Assembly: GCF_026781265.1 (NCBI RefSeq) | Contig: NZ_JAKUVC010000001.1 | Span: forward strand, 62,001-126,000 | DNA: 64,000 nucleotides | Direction of reading: 5' to 3' | Source: Streptococcus sanguinis | Lineage (GTDB): Bacteria > Bacillota > Bacilli > Lactobacillales > Streptococcaceae | In this document: one piece after another, positions 51,153-61,609 of the stretch | Numbering within the stretch: the stretch's first letter is position 1 | How the letters are laid out: every line of letters begins with the position of its first letter | Notes under the pieces: generated by a model | The model's input: the letters and a program-made list of their open reading frames with translations, nothing else | Told to the model about the DNA's origin: nothing | The model's database searches: none | Made by a program: the position numbers and the translations under genes

Positions 51153-51181
51153 ATTTTAACACAAAAGAGCAGAGGCGACAA
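51153..51181 (-). promoter_or_regulatory. Promoter placing the transcript start at the DUF4651 ATG
   Basis: On the minus strand TTGTCG and TGTTAAAAT (extended -10) are spaced by 17 bases. The -10 box ends at 51153, so the expected start point is within one or two bases of the ATG at 51145. Confidence 0.6.
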
Positions 51182-51315
51182 ACAATATTCCAGATTTTCC
51201 TGGGAGAAGTTGGATTCTTGAATAGGCAGTCCTCTTGATTCATACAAGCTATAAGATTTCCCTACTCATTTACCGCAAAAAGTGATAAAATAGGGGACAG
51301 AAAGAAGGTAAGTTT

Positions 51316-52380
51316 ATGACAACATTATTTTCAAAAATCAAGGAAGTAACAGAGCTTTCTGCTATTTCGGGTCACGAGGCACCTGTTCGCAGTTACCTGC
51401 GGGAAAAACTCACTCCCCATGTCGATGAGGTTGTCACCGACGGCCTAGGCGGTATCTTTGGGGTACGCCATGCAGAAGCTGAAAATGCTCCCCATGTATT
51501 GGTAGCGGCCCACATGGACGAGGTTGGCTTTATGGTCAGCGAGATCAAAACTGACGGGACCTTCCGCGTAGTGGAAATCGGCGGCTGGAATCCGCTGGTC
51601 GTTAGCAGCCAACGCTTCAAACTCTTTACCCGTGAAGGTCGGGAAATCCCTCTTATCTCAGGCTCTGTCCCTCCTCATCTGACGCGCGGATCTGGCGGAC
51701 CAGTTATGCCACAGATTGCAGATATTGTCTTTGATGGTGGCTTTGCGGATAAGGCAGAAGCCGAAAGCTACGGCATCCGTCCAGGAGACACGATCGTGCC
51801 AGACAGCTCTGCTATTCTCACAGCTAACGGCAAGAACATCATCTCCAAAGCCTGGGATAATCGCTACGGCGTCCTTATGGTCAGCGAATTAGCTCAAGCC
51901 TTGTCTGGTCAACCACTAGACAGCCAACTCTTTGTCGGTGCCAATGTTCAAGAAGAGGTTGGCCTGCGTGGTGCCCATGCTTCTACGACAAAATTTGCCC
52001 CTGAGGTCTTCCTGGCTGTAGATTGCTCACCAGCGGGCGACATCTATGGCGGTCAAGGGGCCATCGGTGACGGAACCCTGATTCGCTTCTTTGACCCTGG
52101 TCATCTCATGCTGCCAGCTATGAAAGACTTCCTCTTGACAACTGCTGAGGAAGCAGGCATCAAGTATCAATATTACTGCGGCAAGGGCGGAACGGATGCT
52201 GGTGCTGCCCATCTCCAAAGCGGTGGCGTGCCGTCTACTACCATTGGTGTCTGTGCCCGCTACATTCATTCCCACCAAACTCTCTATGCTATGGACGATT
52301 TCCTACAAGCCCAAGCCTTCTTGCAAGCGTTGGTCAAAAAGCTGGATCGCTCAACGGTGAACACGATTACCAACTACTAA
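51316..52380 (+). CDS. pepA: Glutamyl aminopeptidase PepA (M42 family)
   Basis: A 354-residue cytoplasmic metallo-aminopeptidase that removes N-terminal Glu/Asp from peptides. Metal and catalytic residues are visible in VAAHMDEVGFMVSE (about residue 65), KAWDNRYGVLMV (about 180), NVQEEVGLRGAH (about 215), AVDCSPAGD (about 237) and the late YIHSHQTLY. The length is that of the family. It has its own promoter region and a ribosome site GAAGGTAAGTTT. Confidence 0.95.
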   Translation: MTTLFSKIKEVTELSAISGHEAPVRSYLREKLTPHVDEVVTDGLGGIFGVRHAEAENAPHVLVAAHMDEVGFMVSEIKTDGTFRVVEIGGWNPLVVSSQRFKLFTREGREIPLISGSVPPHLTRGSGGPVMPQIADIVFDGGFADKAEAESYGIRPGDTIVPDSSAILTANGKNIISKAWDNRYGVLMVSELAQALSGQPLDSQLFVGANVQEEVGLRGAHASTTKFAPEVFLAVDCSPAGDIYGGQGAIGDGTLIRFFDPGHLMLPAMKDFLLTTAEEAGIKYQYYCGKGGTDAGAAHLQSGGVPSTTIGVCARYIHSHQTLYAMDDFLQAQAFLQALVKKLDRSTVNTITNY

Positions 52381-52499
52381 TTTTAAAAGGCAGCCCGTTC
52401 TTCATTCGGGCTGCTATCTCTTTTATCTGACACTTCCCCTTTCAACTTTCCAATTTGAAGAAAATTTTGTTATAATGCTTAGCAGAGGTGAAAATATAC

Positions 52500-53984
52500 A
52501 TGAAAAAAATTGCTTTTGATTCTGAGAAATACTTAAACCTGCAGCGCGACCATATCTTGGAGCGCATTAATCAATTTGAGGGCAAACTTTACATGGAATT
52601 CGGCGGTAAAATGCTGGAAGACTTCCATGCTGCCCGCGTCCTGCCAGGCTATGAGCCGGACAATAAAATCAGACTTCTCAAAGAGCTCAAGGACCAAGTA
52701 GAGATTGTCATTGCTATCAATGCCAACAACATTGAGCACTCTAAGGCACGTGGTGATTTGGGCATTTCCTATGATCAGGAAGTGCTGCGACTAATCGATA
52801 CCTTTAACGAGCTGGATATTTATGTAGGCTCAGTGGTCATCACCCAGTATTCTGGCCAGCCAGCAGCTGACCTCTTCCGCAGCCAGCTGGAAAAGAATGG
52901 CATCGCCTCCTACATCCACTACCCAATCAAGGGCTATCCGACCGATATGGACCATATCATCTCACCTGAAGGTATGGGGAAAAACGACTACATCAAAACC
53001 AGCCGTAATTTAGTCGTTGTGACCGCACCTGGTCCTGGTTCTGGTAAATTGGCTACTTGCTTGTCCAACATGTATCATGACCAAATCAATGGCATCAAAT
53101 CAGGCTACGCCAAGTTTGAAACCTTCCCCGTTTGGAATCTGCCCCTACACCATCCGGTCAATTTAGCTTATGAGGCGGCGACAGCAGACCTGGACGATGT
53201 CAACATGATTGATCCTTTCCATCTGCAGACCTACGGAAAAACCACTGTTAACTACAACCGCGATATTGAAATTTTCCCAGTCCTCAAACGTATGCTAGAG
53301 CGCATCCTTGGAAAATCACCTTATGCTTCTCCAACGGATATGGGCGTCAACATGGTCGGCTTTGCCATTGTAGATAATGATGCGGCTATCGAGGCATCTC
53401 AACAGGAAATCATCCGTCGCTACTACCAAACTATTCTGGACTTCAAGGCGGAGCGCGTTTCTGAATCTGCTGTCAAGAAAATCGAACTTTTGATGAACGA
53501 CTTGGGCATCACACCGCTGGACCGTAAAGTAACAGTTGTTGCGCGCGATAAAGCTGAAACCACTGGCGAGCCAGCTCTGGCCTTGGAATTACCAAACGGT
53601 GAAATCGTAACCGGTAAGACCTCTGAACTCTTTGGCCCTACGGCAGCTGTATTGATTAATGCCATTAAGAAATTAGCCAATATCGCCAAAGGGACCAAGC
53701 TGATCGAGCCTGAGTATGTCAAGCCAATCCAAGGCCTGAAAATCAATCATCTGGGCAGCCGCAATCCTCGCCTCCACTCAAACGAAATCTTGATGGCTCT
53801 GGCAATCACAGCCATGGAAAATCAAGATGCAGCAAATGCTATGCAGCAACTCGGCAATCTCAAGGGCAGCGAGGCCCACTCCACCGTTACTCTGACTGAT
53901 GAAGACAAAAACGTCCTGCGTAAGCTGGGCATCCACGTTACCATGGACCCCGTTTACCAGTATGATAGACTCTATAGAAAATAA
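52500..53984 (+). CDS. DUF1846 family protein
   Basis: A 494-residue cytoplasmic protein of the conserved DUF1846 family, starting at the ATG at 52500 ([20 protein letters not shown]) after AGAGGTGAAAATATAC. It contains [20 protein letters not shown] and [20 protein letters not shown], the latter a P-loop-like segment (GPGSGKLAT) consistent with nucleotide binding. Biological role unknown. Single gene with two terminators behind it. Confidence 0.95.
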   Translation: MKKIAFDSEKYLNLQRDHILERINQFEGKLYMEFGGKMLEDFHAARVLPGYEPDNKIRLLKELKDQVEIVIAINANNIEHSKARGDLGISYDQEVLRLIDTFNELDIYVGSVVITQYSGQPAADLFRSQLEKNGIASYIHYPIKGYPTDMDHIISPEGMGKNDYIKTSRNLVVVTAPGPGSGKLATCLSNMYHDQINGIKSGYAKFETFPVWNLPLHHPVNLAYEAATADLDDVNMIDPFHLQTYGKTTVNYNRDIEIFPVLKRMLERILGKSPYASPTDMGVNMVGFAIVDNDAAIEASQQEIIRRYYQTILDFKAERVSESAVKKIELLMNDLGITPLDRKVTVVARDKAETTGEPALALELPNGEIVTGKTSELFGPTAAVLINAIKKLANIAKGTKLIEPEYVKPIQGLKINHLGSRNPRLHSNEILMALAITAMENQDAANAMQQLGNLKGSEAHSTVTLTDEDKNVLRKLGIHVTMDPVYQYDRLYRK

Positions 53985-54010
53985 AAACAAGCTCTGTTAA
54001 AAGCTTGTTT
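53985..54010 (+). terminator. First hairpin after the DUF1846 gene
   Basis: AAACAAGCT and AGCTTGTTT form a 9-bp stem directly after the stop codon, followed by a weak T-run. Confidence 0.6.
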
Positions 54011-54012
54011 AG

Positions 54013-54033
54013 AAAGCTGGCGTCGCCAGCTTT
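54013..54033. terminator. Second terminator, probably shared by convergent genes
   Basis: AAAGCTGGC-GTC-GCCAGCTTT is a perfect 9-bp stem with T-run on the plus strand. The minus-strand gene at 54039 ends just beside it. Confidence 0.85.
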
Positions 54034-54038
54034 TTTTG

Positions 54039-54473
54039 TTAATAACGCTTGGACAGGAGAAAGCGCAAAAGATAGTAAAGTCCCAAAACCAGGATAATGG
54101 TCAAGGTCAGAAACTGATTGAGACTTAAGATGATTGGAAAAACCATAGACAAAACGCTCAAGCACGCTGCCAGAAGCAAAAGAATATTAAAAAGCAGAGT
54201 GCGAGTCTTTTCGTCAATCATGCGATTGCGCTCATCAGTCACCTGAATGTAGAGCTTATCAAAATTTTCTTCCCGTCTTAGGGCAAGATTATACCGAATG
54301 GTCATCAAAGAAAGCCCCAGCAGGATGCCGACCATGACTCCTTCCTGCTGATCATCCAGAGAATGAAAGTGGCTCCAGGCCAGTCCTACCAAGATGATAA
54401 AGGTTAAGATACGCCCCACGATAACTTTCCTTTGAAGTTTTTTCCGAAATTCTTGTTTAGTTAATGTTTCCAT
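54039..54473 (-). CDS. Four-TM membrane protein (144 aa)
   Basis: A 144-residue protein: basic start, a membrane segment pair (about residues 18-38 and 45-62), a cytoplasmic loop with DERNRMIDEKTRTLLF, and a second pair (about 93-140). The loop motif recalls DUF2178-like proteins often encoded with small XRE regulators. It is the last gene of a three-gene operon with the XRE regulator and a 54-residue membrane peptide. Role unknown. Confidence 0.75.
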   Translation of the reverse strand: METLTKQEFRKKLQRKVIVGRILTFIILVGLAWSHFHSLDDQQEGVMVGILLGLSLMTIRYNLALRREENFDKLYIQVTDERNRMIDEKTRTLLFNILLLLAACLSVLSMVFPIILSLNQFLTLTIILVLGLYYLLRFLLSKRY

Positions 54474-54482
54474 GTCAGCCTC

Positions 54483-54647
54483 CTATTTTTCATACGCTTG
54501 AAAAATTTTCAACATCACCACAATCAAGATAACTCCCACAAAAGGCAGGATTTCCTTAGGTATAAAATTGGCTTGCAAATGGAGATAAGATAAGCCAACC
54601 ACCACCAAAATAGCCAATATCCATTTACACAAATAAGTCCATTTCAT
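54483..54647 (-). CDS. Small two-TM membrane protein (54 aa)
   Basis: A 55-codon frame starting at an ATG at 54647 that overlaps the XRE gene stop as ATGA, with GAGGATGAATC before it. The product is two hydrophobic helices (about residues 6-22 and 33-49) with short polar ends (MKWTYLCKWILAILVVVGLS, ending FQAYEK). It ends 9 bases before the next gene. Overlap and spacing make it a convincing real gene despite its size. Confidence 0.7.
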   Translation of the reverse strand: MKWTYLCKWILAILVVVGLSYLHLQANFIPKEILPFVGVILIVVMLKIFQAYEK

Positions 54648-54847
54648 GATTCATCCTCCTCAAAGAGAAACACTTCTTCAATCCTTAAATTGAAAAAGGA
54701 TGCAATTTTATGAGCCAAAAGCAGCGAGGCATTGTAGCGGCCCTTTTCCAAAGAAATAATCGTTTGTCTCGTGACCTCTAGCTTCTCAGCCAGCTCCTCC
54801 TGGCTGAGCTTTTTTCTTTTCCGTAATTCTTGAATTCGATTTTCCAA
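54644..54847 (-). CDS. Small XRE-family regulator (YozG-like)
   Basis: A 67-residue HTH protein (LRKRKKLSQEELAEKLEVTR, then TIISLEKGRYNASLLLAHKI) of the short XRE type that usually sits with membrane-protein genes and controls them. It overlaps the 54-residue membrane peptide gene by 4 bases. A truncated ABC ATPase gene lies just upstream, so the set was probably once a regulated transporter operon. Confidence 0.92.
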   Translation of the reverse strand: MENRIQELRKRKKLSQEELAEKLEVTRQTIISLEKGRYNASLLLAHKIASFFNLRIEEVFLFEEDES

Positions 54848-54860
54848 GGCTGCCTCCTTT

Positions 54861-55178
54861 TTATGATGTAAAACGACCTTTACTTTTCAAACATAGTATA
54901 GTCTCCTTTACATATTTTGTCAAGAAGAAAGCGGTAAAAAAGGACTGAAACTTTGAACGATAAGTCATTGACTGATAAGTTTGCCCATCAAAAGTCGCAG
55001 TTCCTGCTGTCGCCCGATCTAACCCCAAGAGAATCCTCAAGGTCGAACTTTTCCCTGCACCATTTGGACCCAGAAATGCTGTAATCCGACCGCTTCTAGC
55101 TGTAAAAGAAATATCTTCTAAAATCTGCTTGCTGCCATGCTTTTTGCAGACTCCTTCTATTTTCACTGTATGTTCCAT
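54861..55178 (-). pseudogene. Truncated ABC transporter ATPase
   Basis: The frame encodes the first 75 or so residues of an ABC ATPase (VKIEGVCKKHGSKQILEDIS, Walker A GPNGAGKSS), then leaves the family sequence after GTATFDGQTYQSM. Q-loop, signature and Walker B are missing, so it cannot be an active ATPase. The remaining 30 residues look like read-through of junction sequence. A deletion that removed the rest of the ATPase and any permease gene is the simplest explanation. Confidence 0.8.
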
Positions 55179-55272
55179 ACTGAACTCCTTTTGATTTTTC
55201 TTTAGTATACAGGGGCAAGTTCAGAAAAACTTCAGACAATAAAAAAACTTGCCTTGCGACAAGTTTCTTTTC

Positions 55273-56085
55273 TCATTTTTCAACCGCATCCCAGAGTTGG
55301 CGGATACTTTTTTTCTGCACGGGGTCGACAAAGTGTGGGGCGATTTCCACCAGAGATTGCAAGACAAAAGCTCGTTCAGCCACATAAGGATGAGGAACAA
55401 TCAAGTCCGGACTATAAAACTTTTCTTGTCCTATGTAAAGGATATCCAGATCAATCACACGAGGCCCCCATTTGATCTCCCTCACGCGCCCGAGATCCGC
55501 TTCGATAGCCAGCAGGGTCTGCATTAATTCCTCAGGATTGAGCCAAGTCTCAACTTCAACAACTTGATTGAGAAACTGATCCTGCTCAACGCCACCCCAA
55601 GGCTCTGTCTCAATACGGCTTGATGCCTGCAAAATTCTTATATTTTGCTCTGCCATTTTTTCCAAAGCAGCATCCAGATTGGCAGTTAGGCTGCCTTGAT
55701 TGCTTCCCAAAGCTATAAAGGCCTTCCGCTTTCGACGCACTAGCTTGACTGAGCAGGTCTCTAAAGGCAGCGGCACTGGTGCCCAAGGCTTCTTGACCTC
55801 CAAGCTGACCTTCTGCACCAAAGGATGAGTAAGAAAAATCCGATTAATCAGCTTATAAGCCAGCGTCTCAATCAAGTCTTCCTTGCTTTCCTGACACCAG
55901 CGGGTCAAATCCTGAGCTAATTCTCCATAGTGGATAGAAGCTGTTAGGTCGCTTGTTTTGGCAACCCGAGTCATATCATAGTCCAAAATCAGATCCAGCA
56001 CAAAACGCTGGCCCAACTCCTTCTCTGCTCCAAACAGACCGTGATAGGCATACACTTCCAAATCCTTAATGCGCAGCTGATCCAT
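55273..56085 (-). CDS. sulD: Bifunctional FolB-FolK (dihydroneopterin aldolase / HPPK), SulD-type
   Basis: A 270-residue fusion of two consecutive folate enzymes. Residues 1-118 are dihydroneopterin aldolase ([20 protein letters not shown], with YKLI near its end). Residues about 120-270 are hydroxymethyl-dihydropterin pyrophosphokinase ([20 protein letters not shown], then [13 protein letters not shown]). The fusion is the pneumococcal SulD arrangement. It closes the operon folP-folC-folE-folBK, 87 bases after folE. Confidence 0.95.
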   Translation of the reverse strand: MDQLRIKDLEVYAYHGLFGAEKELGQRFVLDLILDYDMTRVAKTSDLTASIHYGELAQDLTRWCQESKEDLIETLAYKLINRIFLTHPLVQKVSLEVKKPWAPVPLPLETCSVKLVRRKRKAFIALGSNQGSLTANLDAALEKMAEQNIRILQASSRIETEPWGGVEQDQFLNQVVEVETWLNPEELMQTLLAIEADLGRVREIKWGPRVIDLDILYIGQEKFYSPDLIVPHPYVAERAFVLQSLVEIAPHFVDPVQKKSIRQLWDAVEK

Positions 56086-56172
56086 TCTTTTATCCTTTCT
56101 GATTCAAGTTTCTGCATTTCATCCTTAATAAAACTATTTGGCCTTTCCTAACATGCTCCACCACTGATAAGA

Positions 56173-56727
56173 TCAATGTCCCATCAGCTTGTAAGCTTCA
56201 TTTTTTAGGTCCTTGTCCGTCGCTAAAACGCCACGCGCTGCTGTAGTAACCGTTGCAGTGCCAGGCTTTCTGACTCCGCGCATATTCATACACATATGCT
56301 CAGCTTCCACCCAGACCAAGGCCCCCTGAGCACCCAGATAGTCCATCAAGGCTTCAGCAATCTCTACGGTCAATCGCTCTTGAATCTGCGGTTTCTTGGC
56401 ATAGACCTCTACCGTTCGGGCCAGCTTGGACAGGCCTGCTACCCGACCATTAGGCACATAGGCGATGTGAACTTTCCCGTAAAATGGTAGGAAGTGGTGC
56501 TCACACATGGAATGAAAGAAAATATCCTTCTCCACTACCATATTATTGTCAATGATTTCAAAAGACTTAGCCAGATGCTCTTCAGCAGTCTCGCCCAGCC
56601 CAGCAAAAATTTCCTGGTACATTTTAGCAATGCGCTGTGGCGTCTCCTGCAAGCCTTCGCGGCTTCCGTCTTCTCCAACCGCCTCAATAATCTGGGCTAC
56701 AGCTGCTTCAATTTTCTTCGTGTCCAT
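56173..56727 (-). CDS. folE: GTP cyclohydrolase I
   Basis: A 184-residue enzyme that makes 7,8-dihydroneopterin triphosphate from GTP, the first step of folate synthesis. The ATG at 56727 ([14 protein letters not shown]) follows ATAGGAGCATAT and gives exactly the pneumococcal length. Zinc ligands are visible in [13 protein letters not shown] (Cys and His) and [15 protein letters not shown]. Its start overlaps the end of folC by 20 bases. Confidence 0.97.
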   Translation of the reverse strand: MDTKKIEAAVAQIIEAVGEDGSREGLQETPQRIAKMYQEIFAGLGETAEEHLAKSFEIIDNNMVVEKDIFFHSMCEHHFLPFYGKVHIAYVPNGRVAGLSKLARTVEVYAKKPQIQERLTVEIAEALMDYLGAQGALVWVEAEHMCMNMRGVRKPGTATVTTAARGVLATDKDLKNEAYKLMGH

Positions 56728-58102
56728 ATATGCTCCTATGTTCATTTTTATTTTTTGATAATTTACTTGACTGAGAAGGACGCTCAGCAAAGGCTAACTT
56801 GCGATTCTCAAGGATTGATTTTCTAACCTGAGCCAGAAAATAAAGAGAACCCGTAATCAGCAAAAGCTCATCTGACTCATGCTCTACTGCTAAATAATCT
56901 GCTAAATAATCCGGCCATTCTTTGTAAGACAGACCTTGCTGCTCAGCCAAGGCTTGCATACTTTCTTTAGAAAAACTCCGCGGATCAGCAAAGGCTGTCA
57001 AGCTTATAGCTGCTTTGGGAATCTTTTGCAACAGCTCCACCATATCATCCAAGGCCTTTGTCTGAATGCAAGCAAATAAAATGTGCTTTCTATAAGTCGG
57101 ATAATGCTGATCCAATGTGGCTGCTAGCGACCGCAGGGCATGAGGATTATGGGCTCCATCCAAAAGGATGAGCGGCTGATCCGATATTCTTTCCCAACGC
57201 CCTGGCCATACAGCAGCAAGCAAGGCCCTCTCAACCTCTTCTTTTGTCAATAAGGGCAGCGACTGCAGCTGACAATATAGGTCACACAAGTGCAGAGCTA
57301 GTCCAGCATTGTCCGCCTGATGCAGTCCCATCAAAGCTGTTTGATATGAGTCTTTGGCCCGATAGGCATTCGAAAAGGAAAAGCTCTCCCCCTTCTCTGA
57401 CTCTTGATGTTCCACTTGATAGTCTTGAGACCAAGAAAAGAGCGGAGCATCTTTTTCAGCAGCCTTCTGCTCGACTACTGCCAGAGCCTCTGGCTCTAAC
57501 CTACCGGTCACAATGGGAACTCCAGGCTTGATAATGCCAGCTTTCTGCTCCGCAATAGCCTCTAGACTGTCCCCCAGCAAGACCACATGATCCAGACCAA
57601 CTGTCGTGATTGCAGTCAGCAAGGGCTGACAGACATTGGTACTGTCCAAAAGCCCACCCATGCCGACCTCGATAATAGCCACATCCACCTGCTGATGGAC
57701 AAAATAATCATAAGCCAGAGCAGTTACAATCTCAAACTCAGTTATCCCCTGCAAGCTAGAATCTGTAGCATGCTGGGCTAAGAGTTCTTGATAAAGGCTC
57801 AGCAATCGCTGAAGGTCTTGGTCGGAAATCGCATTGCCATTAACGGCAATCTGCTCATTGTAGCTGACTAGATAAGGAGAGGTAAAGGTGCCAACACGCA
57901 GGTCTCGCACCTCCAAAAGTTGGCGCAGATGCGCAATGGTTGAGCCCTTGCCATTAGTCCCTGCAATATGGATGACTGGCAGCCGCAAATGTGGATTGCC
58001 CCGCAACTCCAGCAAACGCTCCATCCGCTCCAAGCCAAAATTGGGACTGGCTGTCCGATAGGCTTCCAGCCAACTTAAATCAGGTAATTCTTGTTTTTTC
58101 AT
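56708..58102 (-). CDS. folC: Folylpolyglutamate synthase / dihydrofolate synthase
   Basis: A 464-residue Mur-ligase-type enzyme that adds glutamate to dihydropteroate and to folates. The P-loop is in [15 protein letters not shown] (about residue 50), the second ATP site in GQ-type [14 protein letters not shown], and [15 protein letters not shown] is the C-terminal signature. It is the second gene of the folate operon, one base after folP, and its tail overlaps folE. The C-terminus is some 20 residues longer than the pneumococcal SulB. Confidence 0.96.
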   Translation of the reverse strand: MKKQELPDLSWLEAYRTASPNFGLERMERLLELRGNPHLRLPVIHIAGTNGKGSTIAHLRQLLEVRDLRVGTFTSPYLVSYNEQIAVNGNAISDQDLQRLLSLYQELLAQHATDSSLQGITEFEIVTALAYDYFVHQQVDVAIIEVGMGGLLDSTNVCQPLLTAITTVGLDHVVLLGDSLEAIAEQKAGIIKPGVPIVTGRLEPEALAVVEQKAAEKDAPLFSWSQDYQVEHQESEKGESFSFSNAYRAKDSYQTALMGLHQADNAGLALHLCDLYCQLQSLPLLTKEEVERALLAAVWPGRWERISDQPLILLDGAHNPHALRSLAATLDQHYPTYRKHILFACIQTKALDDMVELLQKIPKAAISLTAFADPRSFSKESMQALAEQQGLSYKEWPDYLADYLAVEHESDELLLITGSLYFLAQVRKSILENRKLAFAERPSQSSKLSKNKNEHRSIYGHEEN

Positions 58103-58103
58103 C

Positions 58104-59069
<966 letters not shown>

Positions 59070-59099
59070 TCATTTCTATCGATTGCCCTGCTCTTCAAC

Positions 59100-59126
59100 A
59101 AAAAAGGCACACTCATCTAGTGTACC
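59100..59126 (-). terminator. Attenuator-like terminator in the folP leader
   Basis: On the minus strand GGTACACT and AGTGTGCC (one G-U pair) form an 8-bp stem with a five-base loop, followed by six T. It lies 43 bases before the folP ATG and after the promoter. Upstream CATCT could pair with AGATG in the hairpin loop to oppose termination. Confidence 0.7.
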
Positions 59127-59215
59127 GCAAAGCTCTCAGCAGATGCAGCATCCAGTCCTATGAACTGCACTCGACTTCACAAGAAGACCTGATCTAGTCC
59201 CTTGTTTCATTTACC

Positions 59216-59243
59216 ATTTTACCATAATTCTTCTATTTGACAA
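59216..59243 (-). promoter_or_regulatory. Promoter of the folate operon
   Basis: TTGTCA (59238-59243) and TAAAAT (59216-59221) on the minus strand, spacing 16. It gives a leader of about 150 nt before folP. Confidence 0.65.
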
Positions 59244-59251
59244 AACACTTT

Positions 59252-59890
59252 CTAAAAGCAAAAGGGTAAAAGGCTGAGAATAATCATATTTCGGAGAATA
59301 TGGGCCAGCATAGACAGCTCCAAACGCTGTAAATAAGGCCTGAGGAGATGGGCAAAGACCAGTCCCAAAACTAGATAGGAGAGAAAACACAGAGTTTCCT
59401 GAGGATTTTTCGCAAGGGAAAAGCAGAGCAAACCTAGTGCAATCCCCCAGCTCTTCCGATAGCGAAGAGAAAAGTCACTGTCAACAAATTTCGGTGCTGC
59501 AGGGGATAAAACGCCAATATCAATCCCCAGAAGCAAAAGAGAAGATGACAGAAAACTCTCCGTCAGCATCTGCTCCACCGCCTGAGCTGACTCGACCTCC
59601 TTGCCACACAGCAGAAGAACCCCTGCAGCATTGACCAAAATCATCAAAAAGTACAAGAAAAGCAGGTGTCGATAATTGCTTGACTGACGCAGGGAACCTT
59701 TGATTTCCTGCAGTTCTCTGGAAAAATAAAAGGCACAACAAAAAAGCAATCCCAGCAAGCCCACAATAAAAAGCAGATTAGCCTGACTAAAGACCAAGCG
59801 ATGAGGCATTGGATGAATCATGAGCAGCAGTCCCGTCTGAGTCAACATAGCCAGCAGTAACAATTGAATGATTTTCTCTAATTTCAGCAT
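59252..59890 (-). CDS. CPBP-like membrane protein lacking the usual catalytic motif
   Basis: A 212-residue protein with about six hydrophobic helices. Its C-terminal segment RLELSMLAHILRNMI matches the last motif (H-x-x-x-N) of CPBP intramembrane proteases. The EExxxR motif and the FxxxH motif of active members are not seen, so it is probably inactive or has another role. A second remnant with RLEMSILAHMLRN lies just upstream (60008-60193), pointing to an old tandem pair. Confidence 0.6.
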   Translation of the reverse strand: MLKLEKIIQLLLLAMLTQTGLLLMIHPMPHRLVFSQANLLFIVGLLGLLFCCAFYFSRELQEIKGSLRQSSNYRHLLFLYFLMILVNAAGVLLLCGKEVESAQAVEQMLTESFLSSSLLLLGIDIGVLSPAAPKFVDSDFSLRYRKSWGIALGLLCFSLAKNPQETLCFLSYLVLGLVFAHLLRPYLQRLELSMLAHILRNMIILSLLPFCF

Positions 59891-60007
59891 ATTCTCTCCA
59901 TTCTTCTCTTATCATTATAGAAGAAGTAAGAGCAATCTGGGAGAAATCCCCTCAAATGTCCTAATTTGTGCCTCAAATGACAAAAAAAGCAGATATTCTC
60001 TGCTTTC

Positions 60008-60193
60008 CTACTTGTTCACCAAACCTGTCAGTATCATAATGAGTACTGCAACTCCATTTCTCAGCATGTGTGCCAAAATAGACATTTCCAAACGCTTAAA
60101 TATGTAAGCAACTGCGGCTAAAACAGCACCCATACCTGCATATATAACAAAACTGCCGATATTGGTCGGACCATGAAAAAGACCGAGTATAGC
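60008..60193 (-). pseudogene. C-terminal remnant of a CPBP-family membrane protease
   Basis: The frame reads AILGLFHGPTNIGSFVIYAG, a helix, then RLEMSILAHMLRN and a final helix to the stop at 60008. These are the second and third conserved motifs of CPBP proteases; everything before them, including EExxxR, is missing and a stop codon closes the frame at 60193. The sequence upstream up to about 60330 does not give a matching N-terminus. Confidence 0.7.
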
Positions 60194-60341
60194 TCAATTT
60201 TCTCTTTTTGTATAGCCAATTCTTAACTGCAAGCATCTTGTATATCACGGGTTGGGAACTAATACTGATAGTGACTATGAGATCGAATCGCTCAATGTTT
60301 TCAAGGCCAACAACCAAGAAAATCCTTTTTTAAAACATACA

Positions 60342-60366
60342 AAAAGCCCAGTCAAACTGAGCTTTT
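60342..60366 (-). terminator. Terminator of ackA
   Basis: AAAAGC-C-CAGT pairs with ACTG-A-GCTTTT around CAA (one mismatch), with A/T runs on both sides, just after the ackA stop. Confidence 0.7.
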
Positions 60367-60379
60367 AGATTTTCTTAAT

Positions 60380-61573
60380 TTATTGATTTTTGAATCGTTC
60401 GACATCACGCGCGATGACCAATTCTTCGTCAGTCGGGATAACCAAGACTTTGACCTTGGCATCAGGATTGGAAATCACGCCTTCTGCACCACGCACATTC
60501 TTTTCTGGGTCTACGTCACAGCCAAACCAAGAAATACCATTAATAACCAATTCACGAATGGTCACAGAATTCTCACCGATTCCTGCAGTAAAGATGATAG
60601 CATCAGCTCCATTCAAAACAGCAAGATACTGACCAATGTATTTCTGAATCCGATCGACAAAAATATCGTTAGCTAATTGGGCCTTGGCATCACCTGCCCG
60701 CATCGCCTCATGGATATCACGCATATCACTTGACTTCTCAGAAACGCCAAGCAAGCCAGATTCACGATTCAAGACACGGCTAATATCTTCTGGAGTATTA
60801 AAGTCATCTGTGTATTGCATCAGGTAAGGAATGATGGCTGGGTCAATATCCCCTGTACGAGTTCCCATCATGACGCCACCAAGTGGTGTGAATCCCATAG
60901 AGGTATCTACAGAAACGCCCTTGTCAACTGCTGTGATGGAAGCTCCGTTACCGATATGGCAAGTGATAAGCTTGAGTTCTTCAATCGGACGACCCAAAAC
61001 TTTAGCAGCATCTTTCGCTACATACTCATGGCTGGTACCGTGAGCCCCGTACTTGCGAACCTTGTTTTCAGTGTAATATTTAGTCGGAATCGGATAGCGA
61101 TATGCTTTTTCCGGCATAGTTGTATGGAAAGAGGTGTCAAAGACTACCACGCTGGTGATGTCTGGCAGAATTTCTCTAAAAGCACGGATACCTGCAGCGT
61201 TGGCTGGATTATGCAATGGAGCCAGAAGAGACAACTCTTCTACCTTTTGAATCACTTCTTCATCAACGAGAGCTGAATCCTTAAAGTATTCACCGCCAGC
61301 CACAACACGGTGGCCCACACCGGTAATCTCATCATAAGATTCAATGATATTAAAGCGTTTCAAATCATCCAGCAAAATTTTTACGGCCTGCGTGTGATCT
61401 TCAATATCAAGAACCTGCTTTTCTGATCGACCGTCAAATTTCACTGTTGAAATAGAATCCTTGAGACCAATCCGTTCCAGCAGGCCCTTAGCCAATACTT
61501 TTTCTTCCGGCATCAAATAGAGTTGCCATTTTAAGCTTGAGCTTCCTGCATTAATAGAAATTGTTTTCGACAT
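60380..61573 (-). CDS. ackA: Acetate kinase
   Basis: A 397-residue kinase that makes ATP and acetate from acetyl phosphate, a main energy step in streptococcal mixed-acid and pyruvate-oxidase metabolism. Signatures: [19 protein letters not shown] at the start, [20 protein letters not shown] (about 145), [14 protein letters not shown] (about 205) and [14 protein letters not shown] (about 325). Length is standard. It follows the methyltransferase gene, as in other streptococci. Confidence 0.98.
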   Translation of the reverse strand: MSKTISINAGSSSLKWQLYLMPEEKVLAKGLLERIGLKDSISTVKFDGRSEKQVLDIEDHTQAVKILLDDLKRFNIIESYDEITGVGHRVVAGGEYFKDSALVDEEVIQKVEELSLLAPLHNPANAAGIRAFREILPDITSVVVFDTSFHTTMPEKAYRYPIPTKYYTENKVRKYGAHGTSHEYVAKDAAKVLGRPIEELKLITCHIGNGASITAVDKGVSVDTSMGFTPLGGVMMGTRTGDIDPAIIPYLMQYTDDFNTPEDISRVLNRESGLLGVSEKSSDMRDIHEAMRAGDAKAQLANDIFVDRIQKYIGQYLAVLNGADAIIFTAGIGENSVTIRELVINGISWFGCDVDPEKNVRGAEGVISNPDAKVKVLVIPTDEELVIARDVERFKNQ

Positions 61574-61609
61574 TTCTTCACCTCTTTAAGCGTTTTCAAA
61601 ATCATTATA

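Noticed and set aside
60096..60317. A 73-residue frame upstream of the CPBP remnant
   Set aside because: Half of it is the CPBP remnant read in the wrong frame; the other half matches nothing recognisable and has no ribosome site.
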